Below, piece after piece: positions 8,558 through 18,485 of a stretch of 64,000 bases of DNA. Source of the stretch: Caballeronia sp. NK8 (lineage in GTDB: Bacteria; Pseudomonadota; Gammaproteobacteria; Burkholderiales; Burkholderiaceae). Each line of letters starts with the position of its first letter. Position 1 is the first letter of the stretch. The stretch spans positions 620,001 through 684,000 of the forward strand of contig NZ_AP024322.1 of the NCBI RefSeq assembly GCF_018408855.1, written 5' to 3'. The notes beneath the pieces are model-generated. The model saw only the letters and a list, made by a program, of their open reading frames with translations, was not told the DNA's origin and did no database searches. The translations under genes and the position numbers were made by a program.

Positions 8558-9840
8558 ACGACGCGCTGCAGGCCACACTCGCGCCCGCCCTGAAAAGCTG
8601 GATCGAATCCGCGAACGATCCCGCGAGCGACTTCCCCATCCAGAATCTGCCATTCGGCGTATTCAGCGACGCGGTGAATCCGCAACCGCGCGCGGGCGTC
8701 GCGATCGGCGACTGGATCGTCGATCTGGCCGCGCTCGAACGCGCCGGCCTCGTCGATGCGCAAGGCGCGTTCGACAAGCCGCGCCTGAACGACTTCATCG
8801 CGCTCGGCCGCGAGAAGTGGCGTGAAGTGCGTATCGCGTTGAGCGGTCTGCTCGCGCACGGCAACGCGATCTTGCGTGACGATGAAACACTGCGCCGCCG
8901 CGCGCTCGTGCCGCGCCCGGATGCGACGATGCATCTGCCCGTCGAGATTCCCGGCTACACGGATTTCTATTCGTCGAAGGAGCACGCGACGAACGTCGGC
9001 TCGATGTTCCGCGATCCGAAGAACGCGTTGTTGCCGAACTGGTCCGAGATGCCGATCGGCTATAACGGGCGCGCGTCGTCGGTCGTCGTGAGCGGTACGC
9101 CGGTGCGCCGGCCCAATGGCCAGATCAAGCTGCCGGATCAGGATCGTCCGGTCTATGGCGCGTGCCGCAAGCTCGATATCGAGCTGGAGACGGGCTTCAT
9201 CATTGGACGGGGCAATGCGCTCGGCGAGCCGATCGCGTGCGAGGACGCGGAAGCGCATATCTTCGGCATGGTGCTGCTCAACGACTGGAGCGCGCGCGAC
9301 ATCCAGCAATGGGAATACGTGCCGCTCGGGCCGTTCAACTCGAAGGGTTTTGCGACCACCATTTCGCCGTGGATCGTCACGCTCGACGCGCTCGAGCCGT
9401 TTCGCGCCGCGACGCCCGCGCAGGAGCCGAAGCCGCTCGCGTATCTGCGCCACGCGGGCGATCACGCGTTCGATATCGAACTGGAAGTGTTGCTGCGGGC
9501 CGAGGGCGCGCGACAGCCGGCCAGCATTTCGCGCACCAACTTCAAGCTCATGTATTGGTCGATGGCGCAGCAGCTCGCGCATCACACGGTTGGCGGCTGC
9601 AATACGCGCGTCGGCGATCTGATGGGCTCGGGGACGATCAGCGGAGCGACGCCGCAATCGTGCGGCAGCCTGCTCGAAAGCACGTGGAACGGGCAGCGGC
9701 CGTTGAAGCTGGAAGAGGGCGTCGAGCGCGTGTTCCTGCAGGATGGGGATGAAGTCACCTTGCGGGGATGGTGTCAGGGGGAGGGCTATCGCGTAGGGTT
9801 CGGGGAATGTGCTGGGCGGGTTCTGGCGGCGCTTGCCTGA
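8554..9840 (+). CDS. fahA: Fumarylacetoacetase
   Basis: The 428-aa enzyme cleaves fumarylacetoacetate to fumarate and acetoacetate, the last step of homogentisate breakdown. Family metal and catalytic residues are visible in [18 protein letters not shown] (Asp and His), LDIELETGF (two Glu) and [20 protein letters not shown] (Asp). It starts in an ATGA overlap with hmgA, so translation is coupled. No maleylacetoacetate isomerase gene follows; the next DNA is the large inverted repeat, so that step must be encoded elsewhere or be bypassed. Confidence 0.96.
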   Translation: MNDALQATLAPALKSWIESANDPASDFPIQNLPFGVFSDAVNPQPRAGVAIGDWIVDLAALERAGLVDAQGAFDKPRLNDFIALGREKWREVRIALSGLLAHGNAILRDDETLRRRALVPRPDATMHLPVEIPGYTDFYSSKEHATNVGSMFRDPKNALLPNWSEMPIGYNGRASSVVVSGTPVRRPNGQIKLPDQDRPVYGACRKLDIELETGFIIGRGNALGEPIACEDAEAHIFGMVLLNDWSARDIQQWEYVPLGPFNSKGFATTISPWIVTLDALEPFRAATPAQEPKPLAYLRHAGDHAFDIELEVLLRAEGARQPASISRTNFKLMYWSMAQQLAHHTVGGCNTRVGDLMGSGTISGATPQSCGSLLESTWNGQRPLKLEEGVERVFLQDGDEVTLRGWCQGEGYRVGFGECAGRVLAALA

Positions 9841-9856
9841 GCTTTTTCTGTGTGTC

Positions 9857-10499
9857 GTGTCGCCGGATCCCGTATTCGTGTCGGTCTATTGGTGTTGCCC
9901 CTGTGCGGGGCGGCAGTCACTTTCTTTGCTGCTGCAAAGAAAGTAACCAAAGAAAGCAGCTTGAGACGCCCGCGGTCACACGCAATTTGGGTGTTCTTCT
10001 CGTTGATCGTGGGCTCAGTAGCGAGTGCCCTCGTAGGCCTAACCGGGCGTGGACCGCGCACGGTCTGACGAGCTAGAACGTATAGCGTGCTGGTTCAGCA
10101 CGAAAGGGCTTCGGCACAGCGCTTCGCGCTGCCGTTGGGTATGCAAGGGAAACCAACGAAAAAAGCGAAACGCCGAAGCACAGAAGCACAGAAGCACAGA
10201 AGCACACGCATCCCCGATGTACCCGTCGGCCGCGCAGCGGGCCGGAGCCATTTCGTGCTGAACCAGTCACACATGCGGCGCGATGTCACAGACCGTGCGC
10301 GGACCAAGCCCGATGTGGCCTGTGAGGGCACTCGCTACAGAGGCCACGAGCGAGGAGAAGGATACCCAAATTGCGTGTGACCGCGGGCGTCTCGAGCTGC
10401 TTTCTTTGGTTACTTTCTTTGCAGCAGCAAAGAAAGTGACTGCCGCCCCGCACAGGGGCAGTGCAAATAGACCGACACGAATACGGGATCCGGCGACAC
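9857..10499. repeat. Large inverted-repeat element (about 285-bp arms, about 70-bp centre)
   Basis: The left arm (9857 to about 10142) and right arm (about 10214 to 10499) are inverted copies. The outer 140 bp or so differ at only a handful of positions, with more divergence inward. Each arm has GTGTCGCCGGATCCCGTATT at its outer end, GCCCCTGTGCGGGGC, a perfect small hairpin ACTTTCTTTGC-N4-GCAAAGAAAGT (9919-9944 and 10412-10437), and inner blocks CCGCGCACGGTCTG and CTGGTTCAGCACGAAA. No ORF within it resembles a known protein. It fills the whole gap between fahA and the first MFS gene, separating convergent genes. Confidence 0.85.
10175..10206. repeat. Four tandem copies of GAAGCACA
   Basis: The 8-bp unit GAAGCACA is repeated exactly four times with no spacer in the unpaired centre of the large inverted repeat. 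Short perfect tandem units of this kind often vary in copy number by slippage, so this is a likely strain-variable site. Confidence 0.8.
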
Positions 10500-10509
10500 C
10501 TCAGCATCC

Positions 10510-11670
10510 CTAAAGACGCGTCGTGCCATTGCGCCATTCCCACCAAACGGCCACCAAAAAAGCCCCCGCCGCCGCAGTCAAAACGCCAATCAAGGCATCC
10601 GCGCCGACGCGCTGCATCAACGTCCCCGCAACGATCGGACCGCCGAAGCTCGCCACGCTCCACGACGCCCCGACGATCGCCGTCGCCGACACGAGCGTCG
10701 GCCCGCGGAAGCGCTCACCGCACGCGACGATCGACAGCGTATAGACGCTGCCCGCCGCCGCGCCGATCACCAAGAGCAGCGGCCAGCAGATCCACGGATG
10801 CGCGACCGCCCACGGCAGCAGCGGCAACAGCACCACCACGACGACCCCCGCACCCGCATGCACCTTCGCGCGCCCGCTGCGATCGGCAAGCCAGCCGATC
10901 GGGAATTGCATCGTCGTGTCGCCGAACAGGATCGCGGAGGCGAACAGCACGCCGGTCTCCTCGCCGATACCGTGCGACATCGCGAAGAGCGGCATCAGCG
11001 AGAGCGCGAGCGTGTCGAAGAGCGCGAAGAAGCCCGTGCCGATCACGAGCGCCGGCATGCGCGGCAGCACGTGCCGCCAGTCGCCGTGCTCGCCTTCGCC
11101 GTCGCCCGAAGCGAGCGCGTGCGGCGTGCCGCGTATCGACGCGAGCGCGGGCAACGCCAGCAGAAAGATCGCGCCGCAAATCGCGAAGCGCATCGACGGC
11201 AGGCCGCCGATCATGCTGACGAGCACCGGGCCGGTCATCTGAAAGAGCGTGAAGTTGGTCGCGTAGATGGCGACGACGCGGCCGCGCGTCGCATCGTCGG
11301 CGAGCTGCGTGACCCACGCCTCGCCGATCGTGAAAAGCAGCATCAGCGCCGCGCCGCACAGGAAGCGCAGCACGGCCCACAGCCACAGATCCACGGTGAA
11401 CTGCATCGCGATGGTGGACAGCGCCGCGACGATCACCGTGCCGACGATCGTCTCGCGCGCGCCGCAACGCACGGCGACGCGGCTCGCGAACGGCGCGACC
11501 GCGAGGCCGCCGCCCGCCTGCATGGCAGTCATCAGGCCGACCATGCCGGTGCCGTAGCCCGCTTGCGTCAAGGCGAGCGCGGTCAGCGGCAGCGTCGCGC
11601 CCAGACCGAGGCCGACCACCGCGACGCTCAGGATCAGCGCCAGAAAATCACGCGAGAGAATGCCCTTCAT
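10510..11670 (-). CDS. MFS transporter (YcaD-like)
   Basis: The 386-aa protein has about twelve hydrophobic segments and the MFS loop features SRVAVRCGARETIV after TM2 and GWLADRSGRAKVHAG in the second half. The GEAWVTQLADDATRGRVVAIYA segment is typical of the YcaD/quinolone-resistance-like subgroup. It should be an inner-membrane drug or metabolite exporter; no substrate can be read. The gene runs directly up to the large inverted repeat and lies 22 bp after the next MFS gene on the same strand, so the two may be co-transcribed. Confidence 0.85.
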   Translation of the reverse strand: MKGILSRDFLALILSVAVVGLGLGATLPLTALALTQAGYGTGMVGLMTAMQAGGGLAVAPFASRVAVRCGARETIVGTVIVAALSTIAMQFTVDLWLWAVLRFLCGAALMLLFTIGEAWVTQLADDATRGRVVAIYATNFTLFQMTGPVLVSMIGGLPSMRFAICGAIFLLALPALASIRGTPHALASGDGEGEHGDWRHVLPRMPALVIGTGFFALFDTLALSLMPLFAMSHGIGEETGVLFASAILFGDTTMQFPIGWLADRSGRAKVHAGAGVVVVVLLPLLPWAVAHPWICWPLLLVIGAAAGSVYTLSIVACGERFRGPTLVSATAIVGASWSVASFGGPIVAGTLMQRVGADALIGVLTAAAGAFLVAVWWEWRNGTTRL

Positions 11671-11692
11671 GCAACGTACCGCCCGCGAAAGA

Positions 11693-12865
11693 TCAGGCGG
11701 CTTGTCCGATCGAAAGACGGCGCGCGCGCTTGTCGAGCGTCGCCGACAGCAATGTGAGACCGAACGCGCTCGCCGCCATCATGATGCCGACCCACGGCAG
11801 CGACGTGAGCGGCGCGCCCGCGCTGATCACGCAGCCGCCGAGCCACGCGCCCGTCGCGTTGCCGAGGTTGAACGCGCCCTGATTCAACGTCGACGCAAGA
11901 TTGGGCGCGTCGCTCGCGCGGTTCACGATCAGCATCTGCAACGGCGGCACGATCGCGAACGCGAGCACGCCCCAGAAGAAGATCGTGATCATCGCCGAAA
12001 CGGGCTCGTGCATCGTGCCGGCGAAGATCGTCAGAATGACGACGATCGCGAGCAGGAAGGTCAGCAGCGAGCGCAGCAGCTTCCAGTCCGCGAGCTTGCC
12101 GCCGAGCGTGCTGCCCACCGTCAGGCCGAGGCCGAAGAGCAGCAGCACGTAGGTGACCGCGTGCGGCGAAAAGCCCGTGATGTCTTCGAGGATCGGCGTG
12201 ATATACGTGAACACCGAGAACAGACTGGCCGACGCGAGCACGCTGATGCCGAGCACCATCAGCACTTGCGGGTTCTTGAGCACGTCGAATTCGCGCAGGA
12301 TGCTGGTATCGCGCATCTCGATGTGCTTCGGCAGGCACACGGCGAGCGCGCCCGCCGCCGCGATGCCGATCAGCGTCACGACCCAGAAGGTCGCGCGCCA
12401 GCCGGCCGCCTGGCCGAGCGCGGTGCCGAGCGGCACGCCGAGCACGTTGGCGAGCGTGAGTCCGGTGAACATCAGCGCGATCGCCTGCGCGCGGCGGTTC
12501 GGTGCGACCAGATCCGCGGCGACCACCGAGCCGATGCCGAAGAATGCGCCGTGACAGAACGCCGTGACGATGCGCGCGCCCATCAGCACCCAGTAGTTCG
12601 GCGCGAGCGCGCACAGCAGATTGCCGACGATGAACACGCCGATCAGGTTCATCAGCGCTTTCTTGCGCGGCATCTTCGCGGTGACGACGGCGAGAATCGG
12701 CGCGCCAATGGTGACGCCGAGCGCATAGCCGGAAACGAGCATGCCGGCAGCCGGAATCGACACCGCGAGATCGCGCGCGACATTGGGCAGCAGGCCCATG
12801 ATGACGAATTCGGTCGTGCCGATGCCGAACGCGGCAATGGCGAGAGCGACGAGGGGCAGAGGCAT
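11693..12865 (-). CDS. MFS transporter (AraJ-like, DHA1 group)
   Basis: The protein of about 390 aa has the DHA1 opening FGIGTTEFVIMGLLPNVARD, twelve predicted membrane segments and the TM2-3 loop AKMPRKKALM. Members are proton-driven exporters of sugars or drugs in the inner membrane. I place the start at ATG 12865 (MPLPLVALAI), which matches the family start; a GTG at 12889 would add eight residues. Neither has a strong ribosome site. It is upstream of the second MFS gene in the same direction. Confidence 0.83.
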   Translation of the reverse strand: MPLPLVALAIAAFGIGTTEFVIMGLLPNVARDLAVSIPAAGMLVSGYALGVTIGAPILAVVTAKMPRKKALMNLIGVFIVGNLLCALAPNYWVLMGARIVTAFCHGAFFGIGSVVAADLVAPNRRAQAIALMFTGLTLANVLGVPLGTALGQAAGWRATFWVVTLIGIAAAGALAVCLPKHIEMRDTSILREFDVLKNPQVLMVLGISVLASASLFSVFTYITPILEDITGFSPHAVTYVLLLFGLGLTVGSTLGGKLADWKLLRSLLTFLLAIVVILTIFAGTMHEPVSAMITIFFWGVLAFAIVPPLQMLIVNRASDAPNLASTLNQGAFNLGNATGAWLGGCVISAGAPLTSLPWVGIMMAASAFGLTLLSATLDKRARRLSIGQAA

Positions 12866-13178
12866 GGCGGAGGGCGCGCGCGGTGTCACGCTTCACGCGC
12901 ATCGTCGGATTGAGCGATGCAGGCGCAAAGGCGGAGTTGAAGGCCCGGATTGTACCGAAAGGTAATTTTCGATGCTGGTATAAACCCTGATATCGGCTGC
13001 CACGCGCCGCGTCGCGTCCGAACGGATATTCTTCCGGACGCGACGACGGCGCATGAGTCTTGCCAGCGCGCCGCAGCCATGCGTCAGATGTTTCCGGTAA
13101 CACGCTCGCGGCCGCGCATTCCTTGCGCGCCATCGGCGTGGGAGAGTGTTGGAAAAACGCTGCAACTATCGAACGAAC

Positions 13179-13622
13179 ATGTCACCGACAAAAATCTGTA
13201 TCCGCTTCGCCATCGCGTCCGCGTTGCTGCTCGGCGCGCTCGCGCACGCCCAGAGCGATGCCGCCGGTCCCATCGCCACGAAGGCGGGCGCGCTGCATTT
13301 CCTGCGCGACGAATCCGGCATGGCCGCGCTCATCGACACGCAGGTGTTCGATCGCTTCGACGCGAAACGCATCGCGCACTTCGACGAAACGTCCGGCGCG
13401 AGTGATACCGTCACCCGCATGCTCGTGCAATCCGATACCGGCCCGCTGCTCTACGACTTCCGCCGCAATCCGCCGCTCGTGCAGCGCGTGAATCAGCGCA
13501 TGACGGTCAGGCGCGTGTTCTGGCAGGGCGAGGAAGTGGTGATGCAATCGAATCTCGGCTGGTACGGTTTCCAGCGCGGCAAGCTCACGAAGCTGCAATC
13601 GTCGACGACGACCTATCACTGA
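13179..13622 (+). CDS. Secreted hypothetical protein
   Basis: The 147-aa product has a clear signal peptide (charged start KICIR, hydrophobic IASALLLGALAHA, cleavage after AHA-Q), so it is probably periplasmic. The mature part of about 120 residues has no motif I recognise and no cysteines. I chose ATG 13179; an upstream in-frame ATG at 13146 would put eleven extra residues before the signal peptide. Its 3' end overlaps the convergent pdeM gene by 38 bp. Codon use matches its neighbours. Confidence 0.65.
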   Translation: MSPTKICIRFAIASALLLGALAHAQSDAAGPIATKAGALHFLRDESGMAALIDTQVFDRFDAKRIAHFDETSGASDTVTRMLVQSDTGPLLYDFRRNPPLVQRVNQRMTVRRVFWQGEEVVMQSNLGWYGFQRGKLTKLQSSTTTYH

Positions 13623-14268
13623 GCGGGAACACGCGTTCGCCGGCGATCACATAGAGCGCTTCGCCGCGCACGTGGCCGTTCACCTCGAAGCCGCCCGTGA
13701 ACGCGCCGAACGCCGGCAGCACGCCCGCGCGCGCGCCGAAGCGAAAGCACGGCAGGCGCGCACGGTCGACACGCGTCGCGAGCCGGTACACCGGATGCTC
13801 GTGGCCGGCGAGCGCGTAAGCGCCATCGACCGTCTGCGGATGATGGCAAAGCGCCCACGGCCCGAGCGCATGCGGCTCCTTCACGACATCGACGCCGAAC
13901 AGGGCGGGCAGCGCGCCCGCGTGCCTGTCGTGATTGCCTTCGACGAGCACGAGCGCGAGTTCGCGATGTTTCGCGCGCCACGCGGCGAGCGCGTCGAGCG
14001 TTTCGGCGGCGTGCGATTCGCGCGCGTGCAGCAGATCGCCGAGAAAGACGATCGACTCCGGCCGATGCGCGGCGACGAGCGCATCGAGCCGCGCCAGACT
14101 CTCGCCGGTCGTGCCGACAGGCACCGGAATGCCGCGCGCGCGAAACACCGCGTCCTTGCCGAAATGCGCATCGGCGATGAAGAGGCTTTTGGCCTGCGGA
14201 TCGAACGCCGCGCGTTCCGCCGACAACACGAGCGCGTGGCCGTTCACATCGATGGTCAGTGCTTCCAT
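13585..14268 (-). CDS. pdeM: Ligase-associated metallophosphoesterase nuclease PdeM
   Basis: The 227-aa protein is a calcineurin-like phosphoesterase with the metal motifs DAHFGKD (about 33-39), GDLLHAR (about 77-83), EGNHDRH and GHEHP. In the family it is a manganese-dependent DNA nuclease encoded beside Lhr-core helicase and ATP-dependent ligase. Its ATG directly follows the helicase TAA with no gap, so it is the last gene of a coupled four-gene repair operon. Confidence 0.9.
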   Translation of the reverse strand: MEALTIDVNGHALVLSAERAAFDPQAKSLFIADAHFGKDAVFRARGIPVPVGTTGESLARLDALVAAHRPESIVFLGDLLHARESHAAETLDALAAWRAKHRELALVLVEGNHDRHAGALPALFGVDVVKEPHALGPWALCHHPQTVDGAYALAGHEHPVYRLATRVDRARLPCFRFGARAGVLPAFGAFTGGFEVNGHVRGEALYVIAGERVFPLSDRSSSTIAAS

Positions 14269-16833
14269 TTATGCTTTCGCCGCCTTCTCCAGATCCGCGA
14301 GCATGCGCTCGACGCGATCCGACAGCTTCTCCGTGCTCACCTTCTCCCGCAAGCGCGCGACGATCAGCGGAAACGCGAAGGGCGTCGGCTTCTTCGGGTG
14401 CGTGAGCGCGAGCCGGCTGTCGCTCATGCGTTCGAGCGCGGCGCGGATGCGTCCGAGTTCCAGTTCCTGCAGCATCACTTCCTGATCAGCCTGCGTGAGC
14501 AGCAGATTGCCGCTGTCGTGCTTGCGGAAGACTTCGTAGAACAGTCCGCTCGACGCCTGCAACTGGCGCGCGCTTTTCTGCTGCCCCGGATGACCTTGAT
14601 AGATCAGCCCCGACACGCGCGCGATCTCGCGAAAGCGCCGCGCCGAAAGCTCGGACGCGTTGAGGCTCGCGAGAATGTCGTGCTCCAGATTCTGCGGCGA
14701 AAAGAGTCCTTTCGCGATGAGCGTCTCCCAGTCGAACGGCTTGGCCGACAGCAGTTCGAAGCCGTAATCGTTCATCGAAATGGAAAACGTGCCCGGCTGG
14801 TCGCGTGACGCGCGCCAGCCGAACAGCGATCCCAGACCGATATGCGCCATGCGGCCCGCGAACGGATAGCAGAAAAAGTGATGCCCTTCGCGCGAGCGCA
14901 CCAGTTCGACGACGAGCACGCCGGGTCCCGGCAAGGCCGACCATTTCGCCTGCAAGTCGAGCAGCGGTTTGACGGCGCGCATCTCGGGCTCGTCGTAGAT
15001 GCCGTCGCTGGCGCGCGCGAGCATCACGAGCGCGGCGTCCGCGAGTTCCGACGAGAGCGGCATCTTGCTGCCCGCCCATTGCGGCATCGCACCGCGCGAC
15101 GAGGTCGCGCGCTTCACATAGGCGGTCATGTCGCGCACGCGCACGAGTTCGAGCGCGCGTCCGCCGAAGGTGAAGACATCGCCGGGCTTCAGACGCGAGA
15201 TGAACGATTCCTCCATGGCGCCGATGCGCCCGCCCGTCATGTACGCCACGTTGATGGTTGCGTTTGCAACGATCGTCCCGACGTTGTTGCGATGCCTGCG
15301 CACGAGATCCTCGCGCGGCACGCGATACACGCCGTCATCGCCTTTCACGACGCGATGAAAGTCCGGATACGCCCCGAGCGACGCGCCGCCGCGCTCGACG
15401 AACGCGAGCGCCCAGTCGAACTCCGGCTGCGTGAGATCGCGGTATGCATACGCGCTGCGGACTTCATCGAGCATCTGCGCCGCTGTGAAGCCGCCGCCGA
15501 TCGCCACCGTCACGAGATGCTGCACGAGCACGTCGAGCGGCTTCAACGGCATGTCGCGTCCTTCGATGCGACGTTCCTGGATCGCCCAGCGCGCCGCCGC
15601 CGCTTCGACGAGTTCGAGCGCGTGCGTCGGCACGATCGTCACGCGCGACACGCGGCCCGGCGCGTGACCCGAGCGTCCCGCGCGCTGCATGAGGCGCGCG
15701 ACGCCCTTTGGCGAGCCGATCTGGAACACGCGATCGACCGGCAGGAAATCGACGCCCAGATCGAGGCTCGACGTGCACACGACCGCCTTCAGTTGCCCGT
15801 TCTTGAGTCCCTGTTCGACCCAGTCGCGCACCTCCTTGTCGAGCGAACCGTGATGCAGCGCGAGCAGGCCCGCCCATTCCGGCCGCAGTTCGAGCAGTGC
15901 GCGATACCAGATTTCCGCTTGCGAGCGCGTGTTGGTGAAGACGAGCGAGCTTTGCGCCTGATCGACTTCATCGGCGACGGGTCCGACTTGCCGCACGCCG
16001 AGATGCCCGCCCCACGGAAAGCGCTCGATCGTGTCGGGAATCAGCGTATCGACGACGAGCGTCTTGGGCTGCGCGCCGCGCACGACCACGCGCGGCGTCT
16101 TCACGGGATGCAGCAGGGCGTCGTGCGCGAGGGCGAGATTGCCGAGCGTCGCGGACAGGCCCCAGATCTGCAGATCGGGCCGCCAGTGCGCGAGCCGCGC
16201 GATCGCGAGTTGCGTCTGCGTGCCGCGCTTGTTGCCGAGCAACTCGTGCCATTCATCGACGACGATCATGCGCAAGTGCTTGAGTTCCTCCTGCGCATTG
16301 GCGCGCGTGAGCATCAGCGTGAGGCTTTCGGGCGTCGTGACGAGCGCGGACGGCATGCGCCGGCTCTGCCGCGCACGTTCGGTCGACGACGTGTCGCCGG
16401 TGCGCAGCCCGACCGTCCACGGCACCGACAGCGCGCTCACCGCGCTTTGCAGCGCGCGGGCGCTGTCGGCGGCGAGCGCGCGCATCGGCGTGATCCAGAG
16501 GACGGTGAGCGGCGCGGGCAGCGCGGCCGGTTTCGGCGGCGCGTGCGCATAGGCCGCGAGCGCGCCGAGCCAGACTGCCCATGTCTTGCCCGCGCCGGTC
16601 GTCGCGTGCAGCAGACCGCTCGCGCCGCGTTCGATTTCACGCCACGCCTCGCGCTGAAACGCGAAGGGCTGCCAGCCGCGTTCGTCGAACCAGCGCGCGA
16701 TGCGCTCGTCGATCGGCCTGGCGGCTTCGTTCGCGTCGAACGCGAATGGCGCGGGCGTGAACTCGGCTACGGCATCGAGTTTCGCCTGCGCCGCGCGGGT
16801 ACGCGGCACGCGGCGAGGACGCGGCGCGCTCAT
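14269..16833 (-). CDS. Ligase-associated DEXH-box DNA helicase (Lhr-core)
   Basis: The 854-aa protein is an SF2 helicase with Walker [12 protein letters not shown], the DEWH box in [22 protein letters not shown] (motif III), and the QRAGRSGH motif VI. This set and length fit the Lhr-core group, a 3'-5' ssDNA-dependent translocase and helicase. The open frame extends upstream, but the true start is the ATG at 16833, which forms an ATGA overlap with the ligase stop. It is the third gene of the repair cassette. Confidence 0.92.
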   Translation of the reverse strand: MSAPRPRRVPRTRAAQAKLDAVAEFTPAPFAFDANEAARPIDERIARWFDERGWQPFAFQREAWREIERGASGLLHATTGAGKTWAVWLGALAAYAHAPPKPAALPAPLTVLWITPMRALAADSARALQSAVSALSVPWTVGLRTGDTSSTERARQSRRMPSALVTTPESLTLMLTRANAQEELKHLRMIVVDEWHELLGNKRGTQTQLAIARLAHWRPDLQIWGLSATLGNLALAHDALLHPVKTPRVVVRGAQPKTLVVDTLIPDTIERFPWGGHLGVRQVGPVADEVDQAQSSLVFTNTRSQAEIWYRALLELRPEWAGLLALHHGSLDKEVRDWVEQGLKNGQLKAVVCTSSLDLGVDFLPVDRVFQIGSPKGVARLMQRAGRSGHAPGRVSRVTIVPTHALELVEAAAARWAIQERRIEGRDMPLKPLDVLVQHLVTVAIGGGFTAAQMLDEVRSAYAYRDLTQPEFDWALAFVERGGASLGAYPDFHRVVKGDDGVYRVPREDLVRRHRNNVGTIVANATINVAYMTGGRIGAMEESFISRLKPGDVFTFGGRALELVRVRDMTAYVKRATSSRGAMPQWAGSKMPLSSELADAALVMLARASDGIYDEPEMRAVKPLLDLQAKWSALPGPGVLVVELVRSREGHHFFCYPFAGRMAHIGLGSLFGWRASRDQPGTFSISMNDYGFELLSAKPFDWETLIAKGLFSPQNLEHDILASLNASELSARRFREIARVSGLIYQGHPGQQKSARQLQASSGLFYEVFRKHDSGNLLLTQADQEVMLQELELGRIRAALERMSDSRLALTHPKKPTPFAFPLIVARLREKVSTEKLSDRVERMLADLEKAAKA

Positions 16834-18485
16834 GCCGTCGCCTCGTTCAGAAAGCCCTTGAGGATGTCGAGCGTATCGGCGTCTTCGATCTGCTTGTCGG
16901 TGCGCCAGCGCAGCATGCGCGGAAAGCGCACCGCGATGCCCGACTTGTGGCGCGGGCTCGCCTGTATGCCTTCGAAGCCGATCTCGAAGACGAGCGTGGG
17001 CGTGACGCTGCGCACCGGTCCGAACTTCTCGATGGTCGTCTTGCGCACGATCGCATCGACCTGGCGCATTTCCTCGTCGGTCAGACCGGAATAGGCTTTC
17101 GCGAACGGCACGAGCGTGCGCGTGCCATCGGCTTCGTCCCAGACGGCGAAAGTGAAATCCGTGTAGAGGCTCGCACGGCGGCCGTGGCCGCGCTGCGCGT
17201 AGAGCAGCACGGCGTCGATCGAATATGGATCGATCTTCCACTTCCACCATGTGCCCGATGCCTTCGTGCGCCCGACGCCGTACATCGACGCGCGCTCCTT
17301 GAGCATCAATCCTTCGACGCCGCGCGCGCGGCTTTCGTCGCGCAATGCAGCGAGCGCCGTCCAGTCCGATGCGACGACCATCGGCGACACGCGCAGCAAG
17401 TCCACGGCGAGATCGGACGCGAGCGCGTCGAGCTTCGCGCGGCGCGCATCGAGCGGCTCGGTGCGCAGATCGCGGCCGTCGGCTTCGAGCAGATCGTAGG
17501 CGAGCAGCGCGGCGGGTGAATCGGCGAGCACTTTTTTGGTGAGCGACTTGCGCGTGATGCGCGGCTGCAAACGCGCGAACGGCAGCGGCGCGTTCGCGCC
17601 CGGTTCCCACGCGAGAATCTCGCCGTCGATCACGGTGCCGTCCGGCAGCGCGGCGCCGAGCGCGGCGAGCTCGGGAAAGCGCTCGGTGACGAGATCCTCG
17701 CCGCGCGACCAGATCCACACGCGGCCCGCGCGCTTCACGAGCTGCGCGCGTATGCCGTCCCACTTCCATTCGACGATCCAGCCGGCGGGCGAACCGAGCG
17801 TCGCCGGATCGGCCTGCAGCGGATGGGCGAGAAAGAACGGATAGGGCAGGCCGAGATCGCTTTCGTGCGGCGTATCGACATCGTCGCCTTCGGCAGCGGG
17901 CGCGATCAGCCGCAGATAACGCGCGGCGCTCGGTGTCTGACGCGAATCGGTCCAGCCGACCATGCGTTGCGCGATACGCTTGTGATCGACGCCCGCGACG
18001 GCGGCCAGCGCGCGCACGACGAGCTGCCGCGCGACGCCCACGCGAAAGCCGCCGCCGATCAGCTTCGTCAGGAGAAAGCGCTCGCTCCAGTTCAGTTCGT
18101 CCCAGTAGCCCAGCAGCCGTTCGCGCAACTCAGCCGGATTCGCGCCGCGCAACGTCAGCACGCGGTCCTCGATCCACTGCGCGAGCCCGAGCGACGATTC
18201 GCCCGACGCGGGCGGCAACACATGCGCGATGGTTTCGGCGAGATCGCCGACCGCCTGATACGACTCCTCGAAAAGCCATTCCGGCAGACCCGCGCGTTCG
18301 CGCGCGAACTCGGTGATGAGGCGCGTCGGCACCGACTGGCGCGGCTTGCCGCCCGCGAGAAAGTACGACGCCCACGCTGCGTCTTCCGGTTCCGCGCCCG
18401 AGAAATACGCGATCAGCGCTTCGAGCTTTTCGTTGGTCGAGGTGGTCGCGTCGAGCGCGGCGTAGAGCGTCGCGAAGCGTTTCAT
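16830..18485 (-). CDS. ATP-dependent DNA ligase of the Lhr cassette
   Basis: The 551-aa protein has an N-terminal DNA-binding region, then the nucleotidyltransferase core with motif [12 protein letters not shown] (Lys for AMP attachment), DGEILAW (motif III), VEGLMLKE (motif IV) and WWKWK (motif V), and a C-terminal OB domain with [12 protein letters not shown]. It is additional to the NAD-dependent replicative ligase expected elsewhere in the genome. It overlaps both neighbours by ATGA, so all are made from one message. It probably seals nicks in repair together with the exonuclease, helicase and PdeM. Confidence 0.92.
   Translation of the reverse strand: MKRFATLYAALDATTSTNEKLEALIAYFSGAEPEDAAWASYFLAGGKPRQSVPTRLITEFARERAGLPEWLFEESYQAVGDLAETIAHVLPPASGESSLGLAQWIEDRVLTLRGANPAELRERLLGYWDELNWSERFLLTKLIGGGFRVGVARQLVVRALAAVAGVDHKRIAQRMVGWTDSRQTPSAARYLRLIAPAAEGDDVDTPHESDLGLPYPFFLAHPLQADPATLGSPAGWIVEWKWDGIRAQLVKRAGRVWIWSRGEDLVTERFPELAALGAALPDGTVIDGEILAWEPGANAPLPFARLQPRITRKSLTKKVLADSPAALLAYDLLEADGRDLRTEPLDARRAKLDALASDLAVDLLRVSPMVVASDWTALAALRDESRARGVEGLMLKERASMYGVGRTKASGTWWKWKIDPYSIDAVLLYAQRGHGRRASLYTDFTFAVWDEADGTRTLVPFAKAYSGLTDEEMRQVDAIVRKTTIEKFGPVRSVTPTLVFEIGFEGIQASPRHKSGIAVRFPRMLRWRTDKQIEDADTLDILKGFLNEATA

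Noticed and set aside
10175..10206. Tandem GAAGCACA units as a possible CRISPR
   Set aside because: Units are 8 bp with no spacers and there are no cas genes.
9768..10380. Several 65-100-codon frames inside the inverted-repeat element
   Set aside because: They arise from the repeat on both strands, are Arg/Cys-rich and match no protein; the DNA structure is the better explanation.
9857..10499. The inverted repeat as an insertion sequence
   Set aside because: The arms are far longer than IS ends and no transposase lies between them; I cannot see a target duplication.
12950..13405. 151-codon plus-strand frame overlapping the start of the secreted hypothetical gene
   Set aside because: Out-of-frame with a signal-peptide gene that has normal codon use; Arg-rich shadow.
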